From contig NZ_AZRN01000010.1 of the NCBI RefSeq assembly GCF_002895565.1, positions 31,148 to 95,147 of the forward strand: 64,000 nt of DNA, in the 5' to 3' direction. The DNA is from Petrotoga mexicana DSM 14811. GTDB lineage: Bacteria > Thermotogota > Thermotogae > Petrotogales > Petrotogaceae. Of this stretch, positions 43,827-53,029 are shown piece after piece. The notes beneath the pieces are model-generated. The model saw only the letters and a program-made list of their open reading frames with translations. It was not told the origin of the DNA and ran no database searches. Each line of letters opens with the position of its first letter. Position 1 is the stretch's first letter. The position numbers were made by a program, and so were the translations under genes.

Positions 43827-44258
43827 TTAAAAACTATAAACTAAACCTAATCCTCCACTTAAATCAAAGTTTGTTTCAGGGGCAAAGCTAAAACCTGGTG
43901 CAATTTCTAAAAATGTGATCAATGGAGTTTCAGGAATAGCATAATTCAATGCCAACGGGAAACGTATTCCTAAATTTAAATCGTCGTCTTTTACACCAAG
44001 ATGAATACCTCCACCATAGCTAAAATCAATATCACCAAAAAGATTTGGAGAAACACCATTAAAATCTGCCTGTATGGTGAAATTATCGTTGGTAAAAGAC
44101 CATGCAGCAGTGATGCCGGCGAAACTTGTTGAACTAGTATAACTCCGTATATACAAACCCGTTGGTTCACCAACTTTTACACCTAACCCTAAGGGAGCCG
44201 AAAAAACAACCGCAGTTAAAACCATTAAAGCGAATAAAGAAACCACTATCTTTTTCAT
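43827..44258 (-). CDS. small exported beta-barrel-like protein
   Basis: A 143-residue protein with a signal peptide (MKKIVVSLFALMVLTAVVFS, cut before APLGLG). The mature part consists of alternating hydrophobic strands with glycine and aromatic ends (IRSYTSSTSFAGITAAWSF, YGGGIHLGVKDDDLNLGIRF) and ends in GLGLVYSF, the terminal Phe pattern of outer-membrane barrels. It could sit in the sheath-like outer envelope (toga) of Thermotogota. AGGAGGG precedes ATG 44258; the open frame extends upstream without a start signal. Confidence 0.72.
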   Translation of the reverse strand: MKKIVVSLFALMVLTAVVFSAPLGLGVKVGEPTGLYIRSYTSSTSFAGITAAWSFTNDNFTIQADFNGVSPNLFGDIDFSYGGGIHLGVKDDDLNLGIRFPLALNYAIPETPLITFLEIAPGFSFAPETNFDLSGGLGLVYSF

Positions 44259-44365
44259 ACCGATCCCTCCTAATGTTTGATTTTTTACGAGAATGCAAAA
44301 ATGTAACATAAATATAATATCATAACTTTATTAAATTTGTATTAATTTCTATATATGCGATAATA

Positions 44366-47272
44366 TTAGTTTGAAAGGAGAGTTTTTTCTGTGGACCCTG
44401 CCCTTTCCTTTAGAATCCGTTGGGCATTCTTGCTACCAATATTTCTCACTTTGGTCAGAGGTATCCTCAAATATTCCCCTTCAATTTTAAAAACCTTTGC
44501 CTCACTCTTGTAAAGATCCGGTCTTAAAAAACCAAAACCTCTCTTTCTCATCTCGTAGGCGGTCTTAAGTGTGGAATAAAAGTTGGACTCTTCGTAATTA
44601 TGTTGGAATTCGTTTTTTGAAAGTTTTTTAATCGTCTGAACCGTCAATTCTTCGTCCATTATAATATCAATATCAAAAAACCTCGTTCTGATTGTGAAAT
44701 AAACGCTGTAAAACTCAAGAGGATGATAAAGTTTGTAAAACGCTATCTTGTACGCCAATATCATGTAGGCAACCGCATGGGCCTTTGGGAATAGATAATG
44801 AATCTTCTTCAAAGAATCAAGGTACCATTCGGGAGCTTCTGAATCATCTATCGCCTTAAGTTCTTTCTCTGTAAGCTCTTTCCCCTTTCTCACTTTTTCC
44901 ATAATCATAAAGGCCGTTTTTGGTTCCACTCCAAAATACTCAAGCGTTGTCAAAATATCGTCTCTGCAGCTAACGATCTGATCGATACCTGCCACATTCT
45001 TCAAAACTATCTCGCGGGCGTTATTGAACCAAATATCCGTCCCGTGTGCAAGTGAATTCGTCCTACACAGATCATAAAAAGTTTTGGGCTTTGTTTCGGT
45101 GAGCATCTTGTGGGAAAAAGGTGTCCAAACTTCCGGTACACCCAACGTTCCAATCTCCGTACCTATCTCTGAAAGATCCACTCCCAACTCCTTTGTAGAA
45201 GAGAAAAGTGAGAGAACCCGCTCATCGTGCATCGAAATATCGTTGTAATCGTAACCGGTTAAATCCTTAAGCATTTTTAAAAATGTTGGCCCATCGTGAG
45301 ACAACACATCTATTTTCAACAAATCATTTTCTAAAGCCTTAAAATCATAATGTGTCGTAACGATACCAATCTCAGGAGAATTTGCAGAATACTGGTAAGG
45401 AGTGAAATCGTGAACATCGTACTCTTGAGGAATTATTATCATAGCTGATGGATGTTGACCTGTATTCAACTTTGTCCCTTTTATTTTTTGAGAAACCCAG
45501 AAAAGATGTGCAAAATTCATATCTTCATCCTTGAAATAATTGAACGCCATCTTCAAAGCGTTGTACCTTGAGATGGTACTTATCGTACCTGCCTTGTAAC
45601 AATAGTTCCTACCAAATTTCTCTTCCAAGAACCTTTGTATATTATTGAAAATCTCAGCCGAAAAATTCACGTCTATATCTGGGATCTTCTCACCAGAATA
45701 CCCCATAAAAACCTCAAACCTTATATTATGCCCATCGGAGTTCAAAATCGCACCACAATTTGGGCATGACTTCTCTTTTAAATCAAAACCACTCAAGTTC
45801 AAATCCTCACTGAACTCTATAAACCCACAACTCTCACAAAAATAATGTGGTGGCAAAGGATTAACCTCAGTTATCCCCAAAAGAAAAGCCACAAGCGAAG
45901 AACCAACTGACCCCCTCGAACCGATCGGATAGCCCATCTCTAAAGACTTCTTGACCATATCGGCTGAGATCAAAAATATCACAGCATACCCGTTATCTAT
46001 TATACTTTTCAATTCCTTCTCTATCCTATCTATAATTATACGGTGCAACTTTTCTCCATACTTCTTTTTTGCGTTGTTATAAACGATATCTCTCAAATTT
46101 TGGTCGGCAGAAGGGATAATAGGCGCCTTCAATTTAAAGTCAAAAGGAGCAAACTCCTCTACCTCACCAGCGATTTTATTTGGATTTTTCACAACGATTT
46201 CCTTTGCAATGCCGTGCTTTTTAAAGATCTCAAATGCTTCATCATACATCTGAGAAGTGCTTCTAAAATAATTAACACTTCGCGTAATTTTTCTTGGTTT
46301 ACTTTTTGTAGAGATACCAACGATCATAGCGTTTAAATACTCTCGATCTTCTTTTCTCAAATAATGAACATCACCGGACATAACAACAGGCTTTTTGAAA
46401 GCTTTTGCAATCTCATACACTGTTTTAGAATAATCGATAATCTTACCCTTCTCCAAACACAAATCGTTATAACAATCCATCGGGAAAAGCTCTATATAAT
46501 CAAAAAAAGTTACCCTTTCCTTTAAATCGTCAGTAGAATACTTATTCAGAAAGTCGTAAAGCAAAAATCCATCAAGTGAAGAACCCAAAAGTAGCCCTTT
46601 TCTTAAATTCTTCAAATCTGAAAGTGAAATTATCGCACTTTTGTTCACAACGTTCATATGTGAAATCGATACTATTTTATAAAGATTCTTCAACCCCTCT
46701 TTATTCTTAACCAGCACATTCACGTGTTTTATGATTCCTCTTCTCTCATCGTGCACATTCAGCTCACAACCAAAAATTGCTTTTACACCCTTCTTCTTAG
46801 CATACTCATAGAAATAAGGAATCATCTGCACATTCTCGTTATCCGTGATAGCAACCGCCTTTTGCCCAAACGAAGAAACAGCATCCACCAACTCCTCTAT
46901 ATCCAATATGGACAACTTTGAGCTCATCTTTGAATGCACATGAAGTTCAACCCTCTTTTCTACCGAAAGATCATGCCAAGATAATGGAACAGCAACTTTT
47001 ATTGTGTCTACCTTCAAACAATAACTCCCCATTTCACTATCGTACTCTAATACCCCTTCAAATCTAAACCACTCATCTTTCCCTAACCTCGTTCGGGGTG
47101 TTTTCCCGCTTTCTGACTTACACAAAAAAGAATAGCTATAATCGGTAACAAACAAATAATAAAAATCCTTTGCCTCATCAACATAAAAAATTTTACCTTT
47201 TATACTAATCTCCTTATTAAAAAACTCCTCTTCCCGCCCTTTAATATCCGAAAGATTATTAAAAAAATACAT
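44366..47272 (-). CDS. polC: PolC-type DNA polymerase III alpha subunit lacking the exonuclease insertion
   Basis: A 968-residue replicative polymerase, against about 1370-1440 for usual PolC. Order: OB-type domain (~15-95), PHP domain (~108-300; HVHSKMSS, AITDNENVQ), palm and fingers (PIGSRGSVGSS at ~449, PDIDVNFS at ~531), and a four-cysteine zinc motif (~479-506; CESCG, CPNC). In PolC the 3'-5' exonuclease interrupts the PHP domain after the GCELNV-like strand; here ELNVHDERR runs directly into HVNVLVKNKEGLKNLY. The usual N-terminal domain is also missing, and the end (KVRNIGSKNAQRILKERAGS) stops ~40 residues early. It has its own consensus promoter. Confidence 0.92.
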   Translation of the reverse strand: MYFFNNLSDIKGREEEFFNKEISIKGKIFYVDEAKDFYYLFVTDYSYSFLCKSESGKTPRTRLGKDEWFRFEGVLEYDSEMGSYCLKVDTIKVAVPLSWHDLSVEKRVELHVHSKMSSKLSILDIEELVDAVSSFGQKAVAITDNENVQMIPYFYEYAKKKGVKAIFGCELNVHDERRGIIKHVNVLVKNKEGLKNLYKIVSISHMNVVNKSAIISLSDLKNLRKGLLLGSSLDGFLLYDFLNKYSTDDLKERVTFFDYIELFPMDCYNDLCLEKGKIIDYSKTVYEIAKAFKKPVVMSGDVHYLRKEDREYLNAMIVGISTKSKPRKITRSVNYFRSTSQMYDEAFEIFKKHGIAKEIVVKNPNKIAGEVEEFAPFDFKLKAPIIPSADQNLRDIVYNNAKKKYGEKLHRIIIDRIEKELKSIIDNGYAVIFLISADMVKKSLEMGYPIGSRGSVGSSLVAFLLGITEVNPLPPHYFCESCGFIEFSEDLNLSGFDLKEKSCPNCGAILNSDGHNIRFEVFMGYSGEKIPDIDVNFSAEIFNNIQRFLEEKFGRNYCYKAGTISTISRYNALKMAFNYFKDEDMNFAHLFWVSQKIKGTKLNTGQHPSAMIIIPQEYDVHDFTPYQYSANSPEIGIVTTHYDFKALENDLLKIDVLSHDGPTFLKMLKDLTGYDYNDISMHDERVLSLFSSTKELGVDLSEIGTEIGTLGVPEVWTPFSHKMLTETKPKTFYDLCRTNSLAHGTDIWFNNAREIVLKNVAGIDQIVSCRDDILTTLEYFGVEPKTAFMIMEKVRKGKELTEKELKAIDDSEAPEWYLDSLKKIHYLFPKAHAVAYMILAYKIAFYKLYHPLEFYSVYFTIRTRFFDIDIIMDEELTVQTIKKLSKNEFQHNYEESNFYSTLKTAYEMRKRGFGFLRPDLYKSEAKVFKIEGEYLRIPLTKVRNIGSKNAQRILKERAGSTEKTLLSN

Positions 47273-47305
47273 AAAACTTCCTCCTTAGGCATACGTATAT
47301 ATAAC

Positions 47306-47334
47306 ATTATACACAATTTTACCTAAAAAGTCAA
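47306..47334 (-). promoter_or_regulatory. polC promoter
   Basis: On the minus strand, TTGACT (complement of 47329-47334) and TATAAT (complement of 47306-47311) are separated by 17 bases, about 35 bases before the polC ATG. Confidence 0.85.
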
Positions 47335-47340
47335 CAGTGA

Positions 47341-47587
47341 GCTGCAGTGGGCGGGGAGCGAGGTAAAAAGCTCCTTCACTTCATCCTTATGGGCGGGCTG
47401 CAGGGAGAAGTCCTACATTTTCATTCCTAATGGGTGGGGGAGCAGGGTGAAAGGGAAAGCCTTTTGCTCATCCTTAGAGGGTGGGCAGCAGAGCGAAGCC
47501 CTACATTTTTTCTTCCTAATGGGGGAGTGGGGTGAAGGAAAAGCTTTTTATGCTTCCTTAAGGGTGGGCTGCGGGGCGAAGGGGCGC
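47341..47587 (+). repeat. G-rich repeat array, copy 9
   Basis: About five diverged units, each with a TTCCTTATGGG- or TTCCTAATGGG-like box, a G-rich segment and a GAAGCCCTACA- or AAAGCCTTTT-like spacer. The last unit is a complete four-G-run element ending CGAAGGGGCGC at 47587. It lies in the divergent region between polC and the glycosyltransferase, in the orientation of the latter. Confidence 0.85.
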
Positions 47588-47805
47588 AAACCTAGATAGA
47601 ATAATTATTTTAGAAACTTCGTAATTTTCAAAGGGTTGCGGGTGTACTAAAAATTAAAAGCAACAGTTTTTAGCAAAAAATTTTAAGTGAAAATATCACT
47701 TCCCAAAAAATATGCTAAAAACTTCCCCATTCCAGACGATAAAAAATAGGATTAACAATTACTTAAAAAGAAATATTAATAAACCACAAAAATACCATCA
47801 TCCTC
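47588..47805. other. AT-rich spacer between repeat arrays
   Basis: About 220 bases between two G-rich arrays. It begins with ATTATTTTAGAAACTTCG, a relic of the hairpin that follows the element, and otherwise shows no gene or clear signal. Confidence 0.6.
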
Positions 47806-47945
47806 ATGGGTGGGTTACAGGGCGAAGCCCTCCGTTACAAGGGTCGAAGGGGCCCTAGGCCTTTTCCTTAAAAAGGATGGGTTGCGAGATGAAAGGGGCC
47901 CAGAGCCCTTTCCTTAGAGGGTGGGCTGCGGGGCGAAGGGGCGCT
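47806..47945 (+). repeat. G-rich repeat array, copy 10
   Basis: About three units that end with the complete four-G-run element and CGAAGGGGCGCT at 47945, followed by AGTTTTAGAACTTCTAAAGA, a near-perfect hairpin. It ends 54 bases before ATG 48000 in the same orientation. An in-frame ATG at 47877 lies inside the array and is not the start. Confidence 0.88.
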
Positions 47946-47999
47946 AACACAAGTTTTAGAACTTCTAAAGACAAACTTCAAAGGCTAAGGAGGATATCC

Positions 48000-50432
48000 A
48001 TGTACGAAGAAATCATTGAATTGATAAACAAAGGAGAAATAAACAAAGCTCAAGAACAAATAGAAAAAATATCCGATGATGACCCGAAAAAATACAACTT
48101 AAAAGGACTAATACACTTCAATAAAAAAGAACTCGAAAAAGCCAAAGAAGAATTTGAAAAAGGTTTAACAATAAATCCTATTGACTCAGACCTATTATTC
48201 AATTATGGATATCTACTAAAAGAAATGAACCAAGAAAGCCAAGCATGGAGATACCTCATGAGGATACACGACAAAGACTGGGCAACCTATGACCTCTTAG
48301 GAGACATAGAATTCAAAAACAGAAGCAAATTAGCATCTTTAAGATTTTACCTAAAAGCAGCTCAACAGACTGATAACCCACAAATGAAAAAGAAGTTCTT
48401 AGAAATAAGAAACAAGATAAAAAAGGACACAAAGATAGCCTTCCTTTGCTTACCTGGCTTAGACAACTTCCTAAAAGACATAGTAGAAACCTTCTCACTT
48501 GGATACGATGTCAAACTCGTAGTATCAACAGACGCAAACGAAATAACAGAAGCGATAAAATGGGCGGACATAGTCTGGCTTGAATGGGCAAATGAGTTAG
48601 CAATATTTGCAACAAACAAAGTCCCTGAAATAGAAAATAAAAAAGTTATTTGTAGATTACACAGATACGAAGCCTTTACACAATTCCCTGAAAAAATAAA
48701 TTGGAGAAATATCGATCGATTGATATTTGTTGCAAATTCTATGAAACTAACATTTCACCAATTACATCTTAACATTGATCTTCAATCGTGCAAAGAAGAA
48801 ATTGTTTACAACGGGGTTGACTTAGACAAATTCAAATTCTCTATACACAAACCAGGATACAATTTAGCAGTGTTAGCTCACATAAATTATAGGAAAAATC
48901 CAGAAACATGGATTCAAATAATAGGTAAATTAAAAGATGTAGATAACAGATACAAATTACATGTAGGTGGAGATTTTCAAGATTCATTGTACAAAGAATA
49001 CTTTGAATACATAAAAAAAGAAATGAAAATGGAAGACAATTTCATTCTACATGGCTGGATAAGCGAAGTAGAAAAATTTTTAGAAGACAAAAACTACATA
49101 ATATCAACAAGCATACATGAAAGCTTTGGTTACAACATCGCTGAAGCAATGGCAAGGGGAATAAAACCAATAATTCATAATTTTGACGGTGCCAAGACAT
49201 TATGGCCTAATGAGCTTATATACAACACAATCGATGAAGCAGTAGAAAAAATAACCGAAGAAAATTACGACTCAGAAAGTTACCGTAGGTTTATCGAAGA
49301 TAATTACACGTTGGAGAAGCAAATATATGAAATTGAAGAGATTCTAAACACAGATGATAAAGATAGAGTAAAAGTTCAAACAATACTTTTGAATGCCAAA
49401 GAAAAAGACGATAATCCAAGTGAAATAAAAGCAAACGTTTCAGAAAGAAGTTTACGAGATGAAGAAAAATATGAAAACCAATATATTTTAGAATTTTACA
49501 TTTATAAAGAACTGGAAAAAATTGAAAAAAAATATAAGGATAGTTATATTTTTCTTTTAAATTCACATATTGGAGATATTTATGCTACCTTTTCCCTACT
49601 TAATGCTTTTAAAAGAAAATACAATGCAAATAAGATAACGGTGCTTATAGATAAAAAATTTGAATTTTTGGTTAAAATGTTTCCAGCTATTGATAATTAT
49701 GTTTTTATTCCAGCAAAATATGATAACTTTATTACTGGTTATTTAGGAACTATAATTGGTACGCGTGGACCTCAGATTGGTAAAATTACGATTGCTCATC
49801 CAAAATCTATTTACAGACTCGCGAGAATATATAAGTTGAATTTTTTTGATTTATTTCCACTGCAACTCGGTTTGGATATTAATTCTTCATTTGAACTTTC
49901 AACTTTATATAGTTGTACAAATATAAAACTAAAAGAACACCTTGACCAAATGTTCATAGGTAAAAAAATTATTTATTTATTCACTCAGCCTAGGGCAATG
50001 AAACTCCCAAAGGAATTTCCTGAATATCTTAAAAAATTGTTAATAATGGCATTAGAGTCGGATTATGAATTTGTTTTTAACGAACTTATTGATGCAAAAT
50101 TTTTTGAATCATTCATTCCAAAGGATAAAATGAATAAAATCCACTTTTTGCATGTTAACCTGGAAGACATTATATATGTAGCTGAGTACTTCAAAAACGT
50201 TGTTGTTTTCAGAAACGGAATTGCAGATTTGCTTACCTCAGCAAAAGTTAAGATGGTAGTTTTTTACCCTGCACATTACTGGATTGGCGCAGGTTATCCA
50301 ATAAAAATGATTGATTGGTGGTCTTTAAAGAAATTTAAAAAAAGAGGGCAAGTACTAGAAATGGAATTAATTAACCCAGATGATGCTGTATACAAAACGC
50401 TAGACTTCTTTGAAAATAAGGATATGGCTTGA
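48000..50432 (+). CDS. TPR protein with two glycosyltransferase domains (GT4-like plus GT9-like)
   Basis: An 810-residue protein. Residues ~1-140 are TPR-like helices (INKAQEQIEKISDDDPKKYNLKGL). Residues ~145-450 form a GT-B glycosyltransferase with NLAVLAHINYRKNPETWIQI, FILHGWISEVEKFLEDKNY and the donor-site STSIHESFGYNIAEAMARG. After a linker, residues ~495-800 begin YIFLLNSHIGDIYATFSLLNAF, like GT9 heptosyltransferases. It starts at ATG 48000 with AGGAGG. Its position beside flagellin genes suggests protein or surface glycosylation; the acceptor is unknown. Part of its sequence is duplicated at 55913-56239. Confidence 0.82.
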   Translation: MYEEIIELINKGEINKAQEQIEKISDDDPKKYNLKGLIHFNKKELEKAKEEFEKGLTINPIDSDLLFNYGYLLKEMNQESQAWRYLMRIHDKDWATYDLLGDIEFKNRSKLASLRFYLKAAQQTDNPQMKKKFLEIRNKIKKDTKIAFLCLPGLDNFLKDIVETFSLGYDVKLVVSTDANEITEAIKWADIVWLEWANELAIFATNKVPEIENKKVICRLHRYEAFTQFPEKINWRNIDRLIFVANSMKLTFHQLHLNIDLQSCKEEIVYNGVDLDKFKFSIHKPGYNLAVLAHINYRKNPETWIQIIGKLKDVDNRYKLHVGGDFQDSLYKEYFEYIKKEMKMEDNFILHGWISEVEKFLEDKNYIISTSIHESFGYNIAEAMARGIKPIIHNFDGAKTLWPNELIYNTIDEAVEKITEENYDSESYRRFIEDNYTLEKQIYEIEEILNTDDKDRVKVQTILLNAKEKDDNPSEIKANVSERSLRDEEKYENQYILEFYIYKELEKIEKKYKDSYIFLLNSHIGDIYATFSLLNAFKRKYNANKITVLIDKKFEFLVKMFPAIDNYVFIPAKYDNFITGYLGTIIGTRGPQIGKITIAHPKSIYRLARIYKLNFFDLFPLQLGLDINSSFELSTLYSCTNIKLKEHLDQMFIGKKIIYLFTQPRAMKLPKEFPEYLKKLLIMALESDYEFVFNELIDAKFFESFIPKDKMNKIHFLHVNLEDIIYVAEYFKNVVVFRNGIADLLTSAKVKMVVFYPAHYWIGAGYPIKMIDWWSLKKFKKRGQVLEMELINPDDAVYKTLDFFENKDMA

Positions 50433-50567
50433 TTGGGGGTATACTTTTTTGAAGAAATAAGTTAAACTTCCAGAAAATCAACAAAAAACTGACAATTTTT
50501 ATAAAAATTTGAGGTTTATATTTTTAATTATCAGTTTCAAAAAGTTTTAAAGCGAGGTGATGATACT

Positions 50568-52067
50568 ATTAAATATGTGATAATTCAAGCAGGTGGAAAA
50601 GGAACTAGAATGGAGAAATATACGTGGAATAAACCTAAAGCTTTAGTTTCTGTTGATAGTTCGCCAATGATCTTTTATACTTTTAAGGTTTTTAAAAATT
50701 CTAATTTTATAATAATAGGTGACTACAAATATGAAGTGCTAAAAGAATATCTGAAAATCTTTAGTGATATCAACTACATTTTGATAAAAACTGGTGAAAA
50801 AGGCACTTGTGCTGGTTTAAATACCGCTTTAAAATTTATTCCACAAAATGAGCCTTTAGTATATGTATGGAGTGATTTGGTTTTACCCAAAGATTTTGAA
50901 CTAAATTTGAACAATAATAAAAATTTAATTGGAATTTCCAAAGATTTTGAATGTAGATGGTCTTATAAAAATGGTGAATTTGTAGAAGAAAAATCTAAAG
51001 AATTTGGTGTGGCTGGATTTTTTGTTTTTAACAGCAAAAAAGAAATAGAAGATGTACCGAGTTCAGGCGAATTTGTTAAATATTTAAAATATAAAAATAT
51101 AGAATTTGACGAAATTCCACTATATGGCACCAAAGAATTTGGAATAAAAGAAGAATATGAAGAATACATTTTTTCAAAAAGAATTTCAAGACCTTTTAAT
51201 GAAGTAAAAATAGCAAATGATAAAGTTATAAAGATCCCTTTAGATGAAAAAGGGTTCGCTTTGGCCGAGCATGAAAGTAATTGGTATAAATACATATCAA
51301 CCAAATCATACAGTAATATCCCTAAAGTTTTAAGTCTAGACCCAATAACTTTAGAAAAAGTAGATGGATTGCATCCTTTTGAATTGAATTCATACAAAGA
51401 CAAAAAAAAGGTACTAGATAAGATTTTAGAAGCATTTGAGAAACTTCATAACTTATCTCATCCAATAAACTCGAATTATTTTAGTTTAGAGAAAGAGTAT
51501 TATGTTAAAACTTTTGAGCGTATGGATAAGGTGTATAAATTAATACCCTTTGCAACAGAAAAAGAAATTAAGATAAATAACAAATGGTTCTTAAATCCTT
51601 TTTATCTAGAAGAAGATATAAAAAATTTAGTTAGAGAATTCTATCCAGAAAAATTTCACCCAATTCATGGAGATCCAACATTTTCAAATATGCTGATTGA
51701 TAAAAATTTAGATAAAATCTATTTGATAGACCCGAGAGGGTATTTTGGCTTTGATAAAATTTATGGAGACAAAGATTATGATTATGCCAAATTATATTAC
51801 AGTTTGAAGGGTAATTATGATAAATTTAATCAAAAACATTTTGATCTAAAGATAGAAAATACTGAAGTTTTTTTAGATATAGAGTCTAACGAATATGAAC
51901 AATTAGAAGAATATTTTTTCGAGAATATTAAACCAGTCAACGAAGACAAAATTAAACTACTTCACGCAATAATTTGGCTATCCTTAACAACATATGCTTG
52001 GGATGATTATGATTCTATATGTGGAGCGTTTTATAACGGAACAATTAAATTGGGGGAGGTTATATGA
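50568..52067 (+). CDS. nucleotidyltransferase fused to an APH/choline-kinase-like kinase
   Basis: A 499-residue two-domain enzyme. Residues ~1-225 are an NTP-transferase (YVIIQAGGKGTRM, NKPKALVSV, PLVYVWSDLVL). Residues ~230-490 are a kinase of the aminoglycoside/choline kinase fold (FHPIHGDPTFSNMLID and LIDPRGYFGF, the HGD and D-P-R-G catalytic motifs). It probably phosphorylates and then nucleotidylates a sugar or alcohol. GAGGTGAT at 50554-50561 sits six bases before ATT 50568; GTG 50577 is the first standard start but is 15 bases away. ATT 50568 gives the usual family N-terminus. It overlaps the SIS gene by 4 bases. Confidence 0.83.
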   Translation: MKYVIIQAGGKGTRMEKYTWNKPKALVSVDSSPMIFYTFKVFKNSNFIIIGDYKYEVLKEYLKIFSDINYILIKTGEKGTCAGLNTALKFIPQNEPLVYVWSDLVLPKDFELNLNNNKNLIGISKDFECRWSYKNGEFVEEKSKEFGVAGFFVFNSKKEIEDVPSSGEFVKYLKYKNIEFDEIPLYGTKEFGIKEEYEEYIFSKRISRPFNEVKIANDKVIKIPLDEKGFALAEHESNWYKYISTKSYSNIPKVLSLDPITLEKVDGLHPFELNSYKDKKKVLDKILEAFEKLHNLSHPINSNYFSLEKEYYVKTFERMDKVYKLIPFATEKEIKINNKWFLNPFYLEEDIKNLVREFYPEKFHPIHGDPTFSNMLIDKNLDKIYLIDPRGYFGFDKIYGDKDYDYAKLYYSLKGNYDKFNQKHFDLKIENTEVFLDIESNEYEQLEEYFFENIKPVNEDKIKLLHAIIWLSLTTYAWDDYDSICGAFYNGTIKLGEVI

Positions 52068-52660
52068 ATCACTATCATTTGAAGAAACAATTAATAGCCT
52101 TAGAAAAGATAGAAGAGAACATTGATTATGATACTTTGGATACGCTTATTGAAGATATGTTAGTGACAATAAATACCGGCGGAAAAATCATAGCTACTGC
52201 ATTAGGGAAAAACGTGCCAATCTGTGAAAAGTTTATAGGAACGCTGAATTCTTTAGGTATTAATGGACATTTTTTACACACAAACTCTGCAATACATGGA
52301 GATTTAGGTGTCGTGAAGGATAATGATTTGGTAATTATGTTAACAAAAAGCGGAGAAACCTCGGAATCAATATATTTATACGAGCAATTAAAAAAGAGAA
52401 AAATAAAATTATGGTTATTAACCTATAATGGAAACAGCACATTAGGCAAGAAAATAGCTAATAAATTAGTTTTGTTTCTTGAACATGAGGGAGATAAGTG
52501 GAATCTAGTTCCAAATAATTCAAGTATAGGGTATTTATTGGTATTGCAAGCGGTTGCAATGGAAATTACGGACAGATTGGATATAAAATTGGAAGTATTT
52601 AAACAAAATCATCCGGGAGGTTATATAGGTAAAGTTCTTGAAACGAAAAGGAGGGTTTAA
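52064..52660 (+). CDS. SIS-domain phosphosugar isomerase (KpsF/GutQ-like, no CBS domains)
   Basis: A 198-residue SIS-fold protein. TGGKIIATALGKN, VIMLTKSGETSES and the C-terminal QNHPGGYIGKVLE are typical of arabinose-5-phosphate isomerases of the KpsF/GutQ group, but the CBS pair usually found at their C-terminus is missing. It starts 4 bases inside the nucleotidyltransferase gene and is followed without a gap by a HAD phosphatase. The three genes look like a short pathway that isomerises, phosphorylates or dephosphorylates and activates a sugar for the nearby glycosyltransferases. Confidence 0.85.
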   Translation: MNHYHLKKQLIALEKIEENIDYDTLDTLIEDMLVTINTGGKIIATALGKNVPICEKFIGTLNSLGINGHFLHTNSAIHGDLGVVKDNDLVIMLTKSGETSESIYLYEQLKKRKIKLWLLTYNGNSTLGKKIANKLVLFLEHEGDKWNLVPNNSSIGYLLVLQAVAMEITDRLDIKLEVFKQNHPGGYIGKVLETKRRV

Positions 52661-53029
52661 ATGGTATTAAAATTATCTTCTTTGCCTAAGACATGGATTA
52701 TTGATTTAGATGGAACAATTTTAAAACACAACGGATATAAAGAGGGAAAAGACGAATTGTTGAAAGGTGTGAAAGAATTTTTTAATATTATTCCTACTGA
52801 AGATACCATAATAATCTTGACTTCTAGGGAAACCAAATATACAGATCAGACAATTAATTTCCTTAAGCAGAATAAAATTAGATACGACCATATAATTTTT
52901 GATATACCTTATGGAGAAAGAATTTTGATAAATGATAAGAAAGAAACTGGTTTAATAACTGCTTATGCAATTAACAAAGAAAGAAACAGCCCTTTTGATA
53001 TTAACTTTGAGATCGACGAAGATTTATAA
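52661..53029 (+). CDS. small HAD-superfamily phosphatase
   Basis: A 122-residue cap-less HAD hydrolase. Motif I is TWIIDLDGTIL, motif II is TIIILTSRETKYTD, and the motif IV area is GERILINDKKETGL. It begins directly after the SIS stop codon with GGAGGG upstream, so it is part of the same transcript. It probably dephosphorylates a sugar phosphate or bisphosphate in the cassette. After it, ATG 53042 with an AAGGA site starts a frame that stops after nine codons, perhaps the remains of a further cassette gene. Confidence 0.82.
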   Translation: MVLKLSSLPKTWIIDLDGTILKHNGYKEGKDELLKGVKEFFNIIPTEDTIIILTSRETKYTDQTINFLKQNKIRYDHIIFDIPYGERILINDKKETGLITAYAINKERNSPFDINFEIDEDL

